Of a DNA stretch of 64,000 nucleotides, positions 19,820-28,959 are shown in pieces. The stretch's first letter is position 1, and every line of letters begins with the position of its first letter. The notes beneath the pieces are model-generated. The model was not told the DNA's origin, ran no database searches, and was given only the letters and a program-made list of their open reading frames with translations. The stretch comes from Ulvibacterium sp965248315. Its GTDB lineage: Bacteria > Bacteroidota > Bacteroidia > Flavobacteriales > Flavobacteriaceae. The DNA is taken from NCBI RefSeq assembly GCF_965248315.1, contig NZ_CBDFIX010000002.1, positions 1,178,001 through 1,242,000 of the forward strand. Direction: 5' to 3'. A program made the translations under genes and the position numbers.

Positions 19820-21364
19820 ATGAAGACAAAGAAAATAATTATAACATTTGTAGCGGTATTTGTGGGTATGGTAAGCTGCAAGGAAGAGGAGTTGGAACTC
19901 CTAGACCCCAATGTTATCGTTCCAGAAACCTTTTTCCAAAATTCCGGGGAACTGCAATCTGCTGTTAATTCAGCCTATTCGTTTTTGCAGTCGCAGGGAA
20001 TGTATGGTAGAATTGCGTTTTTCCTTTTCGATAATTTGTCCCAAGAGAATCTGGGTACCGATGCGCTTCAAGGCGGTCTAAAAGCTTTTATGGACTACAC
20101 TTTTGACCCTTCCTTAGGGGAATTCTTTACTTTTTGGACGGCGGCCTATAGAGGAATCAATAGTTGCAACTTTGTACTTGAGGCCGCGGAGGAAGGATTG
20201 ATACAGAACGTTCCGGAAAGTGAAATTAATCAACGTTTGGGTGAAGTTCGCTTCTTGAGGGCCTTGTATTTCTTTAAGTTGACCAATCTTTGGGGAGGCA
20301 TTCCACGTCCTACTTCTACGGTAGCCTCGGAGACCGGAGGAGTGCCAAAAGCAACTCAGGAAGAAGTATATAATCTTATTTTTGAGGATTTGGCCTTTGC
20401 GGTTGCCAATTTACCCGAAGTGGGCAGCACGCCACAAGGGAGGGCTACTAGAGGTGCAGCGCAAGCTCTTAAAGGGAAGGCCCATTTGTTTAGAGGCCAG
20501 TGGGCAGAGGCCAAGGCCGAGTTTGAGGCTATCCAGGGGTATACCATAGTAGGGGTTAATCCCCGAGACAATGGGAATATAGCCGGGGAGTTCAACTCGG
20601 AATCCATATTTGAAGTAAACTATAGCCAGGAAATTGGAGGTGATCAGTGGAACGCAACAGGAAATGGGGTCCGCGAAAGTACATTCCGTGGCATTGAATA
20701 TTCCCCTTTGAATTTTGCAAATATTATTGTACGGCCAAATCTATTGGATGAGTATGAGGATGACGACCCACGTTTTGATGCCTATTTCTATAGTGATGGA
20801 AGTGTCTTTGGAGGCCAAACCTTTCCCCCAGGATCGGAGCTACCAATAAATGGTCCAGTGGCATTTGGAGATCCTGACGCCGATGGAAACTTACCTTTGG
20901 TGTTTACCATAGCTTCTCCTGCATGGAGAAAGTATCAAAATTTGGATACGAGAACCACGGATGGATTTGAATATAGTGGAATTAACTTTAGGGTTATTCG
21001 TTATGCTGATGTATTGTTGATGTGGGCCGAAGCAGAAAATGAATTGGGCAACCAAGCAGCTGCTATTTCCTTGCTTAACCAAGTTAGGGATAGGGTTGGG
21101 ATGCCTAACTATGGTACGGCTGAAATGGATTCCAGAGGGTATCCCGTAGGTTCGCAACAAGAGGTGTTCGATGCCATAGTGCACGAACGTGCCGTGGAAC
21201 TGGCAGGCGAACAGGTGCGCTACTTTGATTTACAACGATGGGGCTTGGCATCCCAGGTATTGGAGAACTACCAAACTGGCAAGCATGAATTTTTGCCCAT
21301 TCCCCAAAATGAAATCGACGGTAATCCGGATTTGACCAATGCGGATCAAAATCCTGGATATTAA
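19820..21364 (+). CDS. susD: SusD/RagB-type surface glycan-binding lipoprotein
   Basis: A 514-residue SusD-family lipoprotein. The leader ends in a lipobox at Cys20 (MVSC). It has the N-terminal family segment with PETFFQNSGELQSAVNSAYS, the tetratricopeptide-like helices (RFLRALYFFKLTNLWGG) and the C-terminal FDLQRWG and LPIPQNEIDGNP motifs. It caps the SusC barrel and captures glycan at the cell surface. It follows susC by 14 bp and is closed by a strong terminator at 21405. Confidence 0.95.
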   Translation: MKTKKIIITFVAVFVGMVSCKEEELELLDPNVIVPETFFQNSGELQSAVNSAYSFLQSQGMYGRIAFFLFDNLSQENLGTDALQGGLKAFMDYTFDPSLGEFFTFWTAAYRGINSCNFVLEAAEEGLIQNVPESEINQRLGEVRFLRALYFFKLTNLWGGIPRPTSTVASETGGVPKATQEEVYNLIFEDLAFAVANLPEVGSTPQGRATRGAAQALKGKAHLFRGQWAEAKAEFEAIQGYTIVGVNPRDNGNIAGEFNSESIFEVNYSQEIGGDQWNATGNGVRESTFRGIEYSPLNFANIIVRPNLLDEYEDDDPRFDAYFYSDGSVFGGQTFPPGSELPINGPVAFGDPDADGNLPLVFTIASPAWRKYQNLDTRTTDGFEYSGINFRVIRYADVLLMWAEAENELGNQAAAISLLNQVRDRVGMPNYGTAEMDSRGYPVGSQQEVFDAIVHERAVELAGEQVRYFDLQRWGLASQVLENYQTGKHEFLPIPQNEIDGNPDLTNADQNPGY

Positions 21365-21684
21365 TGAGAATTTTTTGAGTTAGTTTTATTATAAGTGATT
21401 TTTCGAGAGGATAATAGATTCTATTATCCTCTCTTTTTTCATGAAGATGTCTTGTTAGGGCAATCGATAGTACAATGAATTTTTACCTCAATGATCAGAT
21501 TGTAAAACTTGAACTACACAGTGATAAATTTATTGCCTGGAATAGCAAATTCCATTATTTTCTAAAACCATTTTATTTCGCGAAATAATGGGGAGGGTTG
21601 GGCACTTAGTGAAATTAGTTTCAGGGAAATGTATATTTAATATTTATTAAGGCGATCTGTTTTTGATGAACCTTTATTGCCGCG
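21365..21684. other. 320-bp convergent gap with a perfect 16-base palindrome
   Basis: Apart from the terminator, the gap between susD and the convergent UnbV gene contains TTATTTCGCGAAATAA at 21573-21588, a perfect palindrome flanked by CCA on the left and TGG on the right. This looks like an operator-type dyad. It is in a convergent gap, so its target is unclear. No gene is seen. Confidence 0.55.
21405..21439 (+). terminator. Rho-independent terminator after susD
   Basis: A perfect 12-bp stem (GAGAGGATAATA at 21405-21416, TATTATCCTCTC at 21422-21433) with a five-base loop and a run of six T. It lies 40 bp after the susD stop and ends the susCD transcript. Confidence 0.9.
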
Positions 21685-24600
21685 CTACTTCCAAGAAAAG
21701 ATTTTTATCTCTTCATTATTCTGTGTAGCGATAATCCAAGGATATCCCTCCGTATCCAAGAATTGCTCCAAATGATGGGATTGTCCGGGAACATAAAAAC
21801 CGGAATCAGAGCTAGAGATAGGGGTAAAACCGCGACTCTTATCCTGTTTTAAGAACAGTCCGGTAAGGGCGTCCGCTTTTCCATACAGGGTCTCGGAAGA
21901 AAAATCGTTTCCTACCAAAAGCGCATCAAGCTGTCCATCATCATTAAAATCATCCACTAAAATTTCATTAACGGGAGCAATTTGGCAAATTTCCGGAAGC
22001 GGGGAGAGGTCAAAAGTTCCATTCCCCAAATTTTCCATATAACTACTTTGAAATGTAAAGGCCCGTAGGGTTTCCTCCTCAAGATTGGATATGTTCAATA
22101 GCTTGGCGAAATCTACCTTTACAAAGGCATCATAGGTAAGGTACCTCTTTTTTAAACTGACCAACTGGGCTACAATATCATCCCGCGTATGTATGGGTAA
22201 TAGACGAGGTTCATTTTCGGTATCAAAGTATTGTGCCAGAATGGGGTCAGGGCTTCCATTTTGGTCGAAATCCCCCTTATAAATATACAATGGTTTGTCC
22301 TGTGTAGGATTCATGAACCCATTTAACCCTTGATTACCCAACAAAAAATCCATATCTCCATCGTTATCAAAATCGGCCGGGACAATACAATTCCACCACC
22401 CCGCTGTGTTCATTGATTTGTTCTCGCCGCTTTTAAATGAAGAATCCATTGGTTTTAAGTTACCTGCGTCATTTTTAAATATAGTAATAGGCATCCATTC
22501 GCCTACCAAAACCAGATCTTCCCATTTGTCTCCGTCCACATCTACCCACTGTGCATCGGTAACCATACCAACCCTTGAAATGGATGTATTCCTGGTTTCT
22601 ACCATTGCTCCATTTTCATTGATCAACAAACGACTTTTGGGAGCCTCCGGATATCTATCTGGAACATTTCTTGATCCCACAAAGAAATCCATATCCCCGT
22701 CATGGTCAAAATCAAACGGCCTAACGCAATGCGTACTCTCAAGAACTTCGGGAAGCCATTTTTCAGTTTTTTCCAATTGCCCCTGGCCATTGTTAAGATA
22801 CAATCGATCCAAATAGTTTTGGGAAACCTGTCCAAACTCTGTGCCCCCACTAGCAACGTATAAATCTAAATCACCGTCGCCGTCAATATCCACAAAAGCA
22901 GCATCGGAATCCTCATATTGGGAATCCAATTCCTGGGTTACCTGATAAGAACCCGAATTACCCTGCGTCCAAATCGTCCCGGACTGACCATTACTTCCTC
23001 CTACAAACAATTCATCTCCAGGTTTGCCATCCAAATTCCCAACTGCTAGGCAGGGTCCCTGTCGGGAGTACTGGCGCACAAGCAAACGTTGCCGGTCAAA
23101 TTCGTTGAAGCTATTTTCGGAGTGGGTATGCTCCAACAGTCCATCATTGGTTTTGAACAAAAGCTCACTTCCACGATCCGGAACAGGATTCGCTTTGGCA
23201 CTTTTTATGCTAAGTGTCAACGTTTGATCGGCTGGAAGATTTCGAATCATTTGGACTTTCCCATTGGGCCATACAATTTGCAGGGAGTCTATAAGGGTAT
23301 CCTTTACCCCAAAATGTAAAATAGGTTCCATGGAAGATAAATACCCTCGAATAACTGATTGAAACTGATACTGTGCCTTGCCTTGGTCCCAAAGGGTTAT
23401 TTGGGATCCGATGCCGTGGACGTTTTTTGGGTTTCCTTCTAGTCGCAACCGAAAAAAATGTGTATCAGAATCGTCCGAAGTCCTATTTTCCAATACAAAG
23501 GCCGCTTCGTTAATGTTGTTGATTACCAGGTCCAAATCCCCATCAAGATCCAAATCAGCATGGGCTACCCCGTTGGAATATGAAGGCTTTTCGGTAATCC
23601 AACTAGCAGAAACATCAGAGAAACCTGCTGATTCCTTATTTTCATAAATGAAATTCGGTAAATAGATGCTATCCAGATTATTGGCAAACTCAATTTGCTT
23701 GACGATACGTTCCTCCGTAGTACCGAACATATTGTTTAAACCGGAATAATTGATGTAATCCAAGTCCGCCACATCTTTCACATAACCGTTGGAGATATAG
23801 ATATCCTTGTCGGAATCGTTGTCCAAATCCAGCATTAAGGGCGCCCAACTCCAGTCTGTGCTGGCTATTCCCTTAAGAAAACCAATTTCACTGGATTTGA
23901 TGGTTTTTCCGTTTAATTGGCCGTTATTCATTTGCAAGGTGTTACGTACATACTGGGCGCTGTAGTCGTTTTTTAACGAAAGCAGATATTTTTCATAATT
24001 CATCATTCCCAACATTTTCTTGTGCCTTTCATAATCCTTCGGCAACATATCCACGACCAGGATGTCGGGACGGCTGTCATTGTTCAGATCGTTAAAATCC
24101 ATGCCCATGGAGTTGTAAGTTTCATGACCTAGAAATTCCTTGCTCTTTTCCAGAAAAAAAGGCATTGTGCTATCTGGATGATTCTGTTGAATATACAGGA
24201 GGTCCTCGGTAATGAAATCGTTGGCCACGTAAATGTCCGTCAACCCATCTTTGTTAAAATCGTTTATGCCCAGACCCAGGCCAAAACCGCTATGCGTAAT
24301 ACCAACGCTGTCGGATACATTGGTGAATACCGGATGTGGAATATCTGATTTGGTGTCATTTCGAAGCAGGAAATCCTTTAGATGGGGCGGTAGATATTGT
24401 TTAGGAAATGGGTTGTTTTTGTCAATATTGGAATTGCCGTTGTGCGCTATATAAACATCCAAGTCCCCGTCATGGTCAAAGTCAAAGAATACTGCCTGTT
24501 GTGAGTAATTGCTATCATCCAATCCATAGGCCTTTGCCTCTTCAGTAAAGGTGGGGATTCCATTGGCTTGTACTCCTTGATTTATAAATAGAAGATTGTT

Positions 24601-25023
24601 GCAATTATTCTGGCAATCTGCTCCACCAACATTTAGATAGATGTCGTCCAACCCATCGGAGTTAATGTCAACTATGGACACTCCGGTCACCCAGGAGGAG
24701 GTCCTAAAATTTGCTTCCTCCGAAATATCCGAAAAGGTGAGGTCACCTCGGTTCAAATAGATTTTTGAGGAAACCTGGTTTCCGGAAAATACAATGTCCG
24801 GAAGACCATTTTGGTCAAAGTCACCAATACCCACTCCGCCTCCATTGTAGCAGTATTGGAAGTTTACCACGTTAATACTATCATTCTCGGTAATTTGGTT
24901 AACGAAGTTTATGCCCGTGGCTGTAGCATCCAAATGGACGAATCTTCTTTGTGTGGATTTGTTTTCGGAGCATCCTGAAAATAGGAAAATCAGGAACAAT
25001 ACCCCCCATACATTTTTAAACAT
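21685..25023 (-). CDS. CRTAC1-type lipoprotein: FG-GAP/VCBS propeller with ASPIC/UnbV domain
   Basis: An 1112-residue predicted surface lipoprotein (start ATG at 25023; FLFSGC lipobox near residue 18). It carries about a dozen calcium-binding FG-GAP/VCBS motifs of the form DxDxDGxxD (for example DFDQNG, DFDHDGDLD, DIDGDGDLD, DFDNDGDMD, DFNDDGQLD) spread through two propeller-like halves. An ASPIC/UnbV domain lies at about 525-595 (HGIGSQI, VIRGYLSS, LHFGVKD, VWPNGK). The family is common beside c-type cytochromes and SusCD genes, but its biochemical role is not settled. It lies 139 bp after the multiheme cytochrome gene on the same strand. Confidence 0.85.
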   Translation of the reverse strand: MFKNVWGVLFLIFLFSGCSENKSTQRRFVHLDATATGINFVNQITENDSINVVNFQYCYNGGGVGIGDFDQNGLPDIVFSGNQVSSKIYLNRGDLTFSDISEEANFRTSSWVTGVSIVDINSDGLDDIYLNVGGADCQNNCNNLLFINQGVQANGIPTFTEEAKAYGLDDSNYSQQAVFFDFDHDGDLDVYIAHNGNSNIDKNNPFPKQYLPPHLKDFLLRNDTKSDIPHPVFTNVSDSVGITHSGFGLGLGINDFNKDGLTDIYVANDFITEDLLYIQQNHPDSTMPFFLEKSKEFLGHETYNSMGMDFNDLNNDSRPDILVVDMLPKDYERHKKMLGMMNYEKYLLSLKNDYSAQYVRNTLQMNNGQLNGKTIKSSEIGFLKGIASTDWSWAPLMLDLDNDSDKDIYISNGYVKDVADLDYINYSGLNNMFGTTEERIVKQIEFANNLDSIYLPNFIYENKESAGFSDVSASWITEKPSYSNGVAHADLDLDGDLDLVINNINEAAFVLENRTSDDSDTHFFRLRLEGNPKNVHGIGSQITLWDQGKAQYQFQSVIRGYLSSMEPILHFGVKDTLIDSLQIVWPNGKVQMIRNLPADQTLTLSIKSAKANPVPDRGSELLFKTNDGLLEHTHSENSFNEFDRQRLLVRQYSRQGPCLAVGNLDGKPGDELFVGGSNGQSGTIWTQGNSGSYQVTQELDSQYEDSDAAFVDIDGDGDLDLYVASGGTEFGQVSQNYLDRLYLNNGQGQLEKTEKWLPEVLESTHCVRPFDFDHDGDMDFFVGSRNVPDRYPEAPKSRLLINENGAMVETRNTSISRVGMVTDAQWVDVDGDKWEDLVLVGEWMPITIFKNDAGNLKPMDSSFKSGENKSMNTAGWWNCIVPADFDNDGDMDFLLGNQGLNGFMNPTQDKPLYIYKGDFDQNGSPDPILAQYFDTENEPRLLPIHTRDDIVAQLVSLKKRYLTYDAFVKVDFAKLLNISNLEEETLRAFTFQSSYMENLGNGTFDLSPLPEICQIAPVNEILVDDFNDDGQLDALLVGNDFSSETLYGKADALTGLFLKQDKSRGFTPISSSDSGFYVPGQSHHLEQFLDTEGYPWIIATQNNEEIKIFSWK

Positions 25024-25162
25024 ATGCAATTTTTTTTGCAGTCTCTAAGGTACTGAATTTGTACTATGGAAAGGGCAATACCAATGGGTTTTCTGATGAT
25101 TTTTGAAAGTTAAAAATACGGGTAGAACCTGACAAAAAAATACCGAAGCTAAAAGTAGTTCT

Positions 25163-26428
25163 TTACATTTTTTCATCTATTGTTTCGGCAGTGGATTGCG
25201 CATAGATATCAATTAAATGTGTACGCACCTTTACCGGAACTTTCAGACTATCCCGGCCTATTTGCATAATCATGGATTTGGATGGGATAAGCGGCATATG
25301 GCAAGCGATGCAATTTGTATTTTTCTGGTTAGAAAGCGAGGAATCGACATTACAGAAAACGGAGTTCACGGAATGGCACTCCATGCATTTCTTGTTAAAG
25401 GATACGCTATCTCCTCTTTCACTCTTGTGGGGGTCATGACAGCTGGTGCAATCCATGCGCTCTGTCTGTTTAAAACACTTACTGGCTCTTAAAAGATCAT
25501 ACTGGTTGCCATGTACATCCACTTCTTTCAAATCTTTTACATTTGAATCCGGAAGGGAATATTCCGATAGTTTATCCCCGGTCAAAAAAAGAAAGGCAGG
25601 CTGTATGTCCATCCTAACTCCTGAATGGCATAATGCGCAGGCATCCAAACGCTGTAGTTGGGATAGGGTATCATGACTTATAACGAATCTGGCTTCGCTG
25701 ATTTCGGGATTGTCTTTGTGAAAAGTTACATGTTTCTGTGAAGGCCCGTGACAGCGTTCACAATCGACGCCATAAACTATTTGAGATTTATCATAGGAAT
25801 TGCCCATACCGTATAAAGCCGTATTTTTTGCAAATGTGGTATGACATTCCAAACATTTGGCATTAGCGGGGCGACGGTGTTCCATTAGTTCCATTGGAAT
25901 ACCGGGACTATTGGTCCAACTGTTGGTGGGGTTAAAATAAGAAACCTGTAGTTGATATAGCTTATCATCATCCCATGATAAATAGGATTGTCCCTTGGTT
26001 CCTGAACCGATAACCACATCAATTTTGGATCTGGACATCTTTTCTTGGGCATTTATATTCCAGGCCTCTTGATATATTTCTGAATCTTCCAAGAGCATTT
26101 TGAATTGAATACTATCGTTTAATCGGTACAGATTTTCATTTTCTTTAAAGCTCCCTTTTACTAAAGCGGGATTGGCCAAAGACGAACTTTGGTAATGGGC
26201 GGTTTCCAAATGTATGTGGTAAATATCCGCATGACATTCCTTACATGCTTCGGAACCTACATAGTTTTCCCCATTGGAATGGGTCGCAAGGGGCTTTATA
26301 TCCTGATAATTGGATTTTGATATTAAAGGTCTACGGAAATAGATATATATTCCCAATAATAGAATGAAAAATAGCCAGAAAAACATCCGGATAGATAGAA
26401 ACCGGTTTTGGAATTTGTTCTGGCTCAT
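25163..26428 (-). CDS. Membrane-anchored multiheme cytochrome c (seven CxxCH)
   Basis: A 421-residue protein with an N-terminal membrane anchor (about 14-31) followed by a periplasmic domain with seven heme-c sites: CKECH (62-66), CLECH, CERCH, CALCH, CTSCH, CMECH and CIACH. It resembles cytochrome c-554/NrfB-like electron carriers. An extra unpaired cysteine (SKCFKQ) lies before the fifth heme. It reads toward the UnbV lipoprotein gene and probably forms an operon with it. Partner redox enzymes are unknown. Sulfatase and other catabolic genes are divergent. Confidence 0.85.
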   Translation of the reverse strand: MSQNKFQNRFLSIRMFFWLFFILLLGIYIYFRRPLISKSNYQDIKPLATHSNGENYVGSEACKECHADIYHIHLETAHYQSSSLANPALVKGSFKENENLYRLNDSIQFKMLLEDSEIYQEAWNINAQEKMSRSKIDVVIGSGTKGQSYLSWDDDKLYQLQVSYFNPTNSWTNSPGIPMELMEHRRPANAKCLECHTTFAKNTALYGMGNSYDKSQIVYGVDCERCHGPSQKHVTFHKDNPEISEARFVISHDTLSQLQRLDACALCHSGVRMDIQPAFLFLTGDKLSEYSLPDSNVKDLKEVDVHGNQYDLLRASKCFKQTERMDCTSCHDPHKSERGDSVSFNKKCMECHSVNSVFCNVDSSLSNQKNTNCIACHMPLIPSKSMIMQIGRDSLKVPVKVRTHLIDIYAQSTAETIDEKM

Positions 26429-26675
26429 TGTGGCATTTTACATTTTTGGGCTTGTTTATCCCCATCAATATTAGAATTAAACCTTATTGGTTAATATAAG
26501 GCCAATTTTAGAGAAGAGGCGGAATTTTTTTGATCAAATTACCAGAATTAAGTAGTTTTTTATACGCGATACAGATTCCTAAATAACGTTTTATTATGTA
26601 GATACTTTTTTGTCCGGATACAAAATGTTCTTATCTTACAAACAAACCACACCACAGTTCTATTCCAAAAACATT

Positions 26676-28061
26676 ATGTATTCATCTTTCAAGGGACATG
26701 TGAAGATTGTTATTTTGGCACTTGCTATCCTGGGTTGTTCCGAGAAGCCTGAAAAGGTAAAACCGGCCCCACCCAATATCATCTATTTACTTACAGATGA
26801 CCAGCGTTGGGATGCTCTGGGTGCTATGGGGAATACCATAATCCAAACACCACATCTGGATGAATTGGCCAACAATGGACTACTTTTTAAGAATGCTTAT
26901 GTCACGACTTCCATTTGCGCCGTTAGCCGTGCCAGTATGTTAACGGGGCAATATGAATCCAGACACGAAATCCATGATTTTAAAACGGGTCTTTCCGCAG
27001 ATGCCTTGGAGGATACCTATCCCCTTGTATTGAAAGGCAACGGATACAAAATTGGCTTTATTGGCAAATATGGTGTCGGGGAGGCCAAGGTACATCCCAA
27101 AGCTTTGTTCGATTTTTGGGCTTGCACTGAAAAAGGTCAACCCGATTATGAAAATACCGATGAAAATGGAAACTATATTCATTATACGGATGTGGTTGCC
27201 AATAACATTGAGACTTTTATCAATGAAGTAGATGACCGGCCTTTTTGTCTTTCGGTTAGTTTTAAAGCACCCCATGTGCAAGATGGCGATGAACGGCAAT
27301 TTATACCCGATCCGGTATATGCTGACCATTACAAAGATGTCGAAATCCCCGAACCAAAAACGGCGGACCCAAAATATTGGGAGTCTTTCCCCGACTTTTT
27401 CCGTACCGATGAAAATATTGGGCGCGAGCGTTGGAAACTTCGGTTCAATACCCCTGAAAAGTACCAACGTAGTGTTAAGAACTACTACAGATTACTGACC
27501 GGAGTGGACGATGTGGTAGGGGCTCTCAGACAGCAGTTAGAAGAAAAAGGATTGGACAAAAATACCGTCATTGTTTTTATGGGGGATAATGGAATGTTTC
27601 TGGGAGAGCATGGTCTAGCCGGAAAATGGTATCCCTATGAGGAATCGGTTCGTGTTCCCCTCATTATATATGATCCAAGGGAAGGCAGCCTTAAAGGGAG
27701 AAAAGACCAGATTGCGTTGAACGTAGATATTGCTCCCACAATTTTAGGATTTGCCGGAATTGACCCACCAGAATCCATGCAAGGACTGGATCTTGTTGCT
27801 ATAATGAAGAACAACGGCAGTACCCGTTCTTCTTTTTTCTACGAACATTCTTTTTTTGGAAGCCCAAAAATACCTGTATCGGAAGGGGTAATAAGTACTG
27901 GGCTTAAGTATATTAAATATACAGAATACGATTATGAAGAGTTGTACGATTTATCCAATGATCCTCTGGAAGAAATTAACCTGGTCTCAGATCCCAAATA
28001 TACCAATGTGCTGGAGAATCAACGCAGTCTCTATGAGAATCTAAAGAAAATGGCAAAATAG
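26676..28061 (+). CDS. S1-family sulfatase, lipoprotein
   Basis: A 461-residue sulfatase of the alkaline-phosphatase superfamily. The start at 26676 was chosen because it gives a compact lipoprotein leader (AILGC, Cys21); in-frame starts at 26610 (TTG) and 26625 precede the hydrophobic segment needlessly. Metal-binding LLTDDQR (Asp41-42) and the formylglycine site CAVSR at Cys81 are present. The third position is Val instead of the usual Pro or Ala, which is unusual. FMGDNGMFLGEHG supplies the second metal half. It likely removes sulfate esters from a marine glycan at the envelope. Confidence 0.88.
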   Translation: MYSSFKGHVKIVILALAILGCSEKPEKVKPAPPNIIYLLTDDQRWDALGAMGNTIIQTPHLDELANNGLLFKNAYVTTSICAVSRASMLTGQYESRHEIHDFKTGLSADALEDTYPLVLKGNGYKIGFIGKYGVGEAKVHPKALFDFWACTEKGQPDYENTDENGNYIHYTDVVANNIETFINEVDDRPFCLSVSFKAPHVQDGDERQFIPDPVYADHYKDVEIPEPKTADPKYWESFPDFFRTDENIGRERWKLRFNTPEKYQRSVKNYYRLLTGVDDVVGALRQQLEEKGLDKNTVIVFMGDNGMFLGEHGLAGKWYPYEESVRVPLIIYDPREGSLKGRKDQIALNVDIAPTILGFAGIDPPESMQGLDLVAIMKNNGSTRSSFFYEHSFFGSPKIPVSEGVISTGLKYIKYTEYDYEELYDLSNDPLEEINLVSDPKYTNVLENQRSLYENLKKMAK

Positions 28062-28197
28062 ATTCAAATGGAACTGTTGCATAAACAAACCTAAGGTCAT
28101 CCATGTCATTATAAAACTATTTGCATCACAGATCTTATATCATTACTGATTTATTTTTTATACTTTGTGAAAACATTATAAGTAAAAATAAAAGCAA

Positions 28198-28854
28198 ATG
28201 AAACACACTTTAAAATATGCCTTATCGGGATTGATATGCTTAGGATTTTTTACTATGGCCTTAGGCCAGAAAATGGAAAACAACAACGCTAAAGGTTGGG
28301 TTTCCCTGTTCAATGGAAAGGATTTCGACGGCTGGAAAGTAGGTAATAATGCCTCTACGTTTTCTGTGGAAGATGGTGCCATTAAAGTAGCCGGTCCCAG
28401 AGCTCATTTGTTTTATGCGGGCGATGTGAAAGGCCATAACTTTCAAAATTTTGAATTTAAAGCATCTGTAATGACCAAACCTGGTGCAAATTCGGGAATC
28501 TATATCCATACAAGATATCAGGAAGATGGATGGCCTGCACACGGGTATGAGGTCCAGGTCAATAATTCGCAGGAAGATTGGAGAAGAACAGGTAGCTTAT
28601 ACGCCATTGTAGATGTCAAGGAAAAATATGTAAAGGACGATGTCTGGTATACGGAGTACGTCAAAGTAGAAGGCAAACGGATAATAGTCAAAATAAATGA
28701 TATCGTAGTTGTGGATTATACGGAACCGGAAAACCCGAACAGGGGGGAAGGGGACAAGCACCGTATCTTAAATGGCGGAACCTTTGCGTTACAAGGACAT
28801 GACCCGAAGAGTATTGTGTATTATAAGGATATCATGGTCAAGGTCTTGCCATAG
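28198..28854 (+). CDS. Exported DUF1080 (3-keto-disaccharide hydrolase-like) protein
   Basis: A 218-residue protein with a Sec signal (cleavage near FTMALGQ) and a single DUF1080 jelly-roll domain. Landmarks are WVSLFNGKDFDGW, the SGIYIHTRYQ strand, GYEVQVNN, WYTEYVKVEG and GTFALQGHD. Relatives hydrolyse or eliminate 3-keto-glycosides formed by Gfo/Idh dehydrogenases. It has a separate start 136 bp after the sulfatase gene and could share its transcript. Function by family only. Confidence 0.85.
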   Translation: MKHTLKYALSGLICLGFFTMALGQKMENNNAKGWVSLFNGKDFDGWKVGNNASTFSVEDGAIKVAGPRAHLFYAGDVKGHNFQNFEFKASVMTKPGANSGIYIHTRYQEDGWPAHGYEVQVNNSQEDWRRTGSLYAIVDVKEKYVKDDVWYTEYVKVEGKRIIVKINDIVVVDYTEPENPNRGEGDKHRILNGGTFALQGHDPKSIVYYKDIMVKVLP

Positions 28855-28959
28855 TGCAGTGGCTATCGGTGCCTGATGTTGATTTAGTAATCTTGCAGTA
28901 AGTCCAAAGATTGATATGGGTTTCAAAACGATTCCTTTCCAATAGTTTGTTAATAGCCC

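Noticed and set aside
26610..26675. N-terminal extension of the sulfatase from TTG
   Set aside because: It places 22 polar residues before the lipoprotein leader; the ATG at 26676 gives a proper signal.
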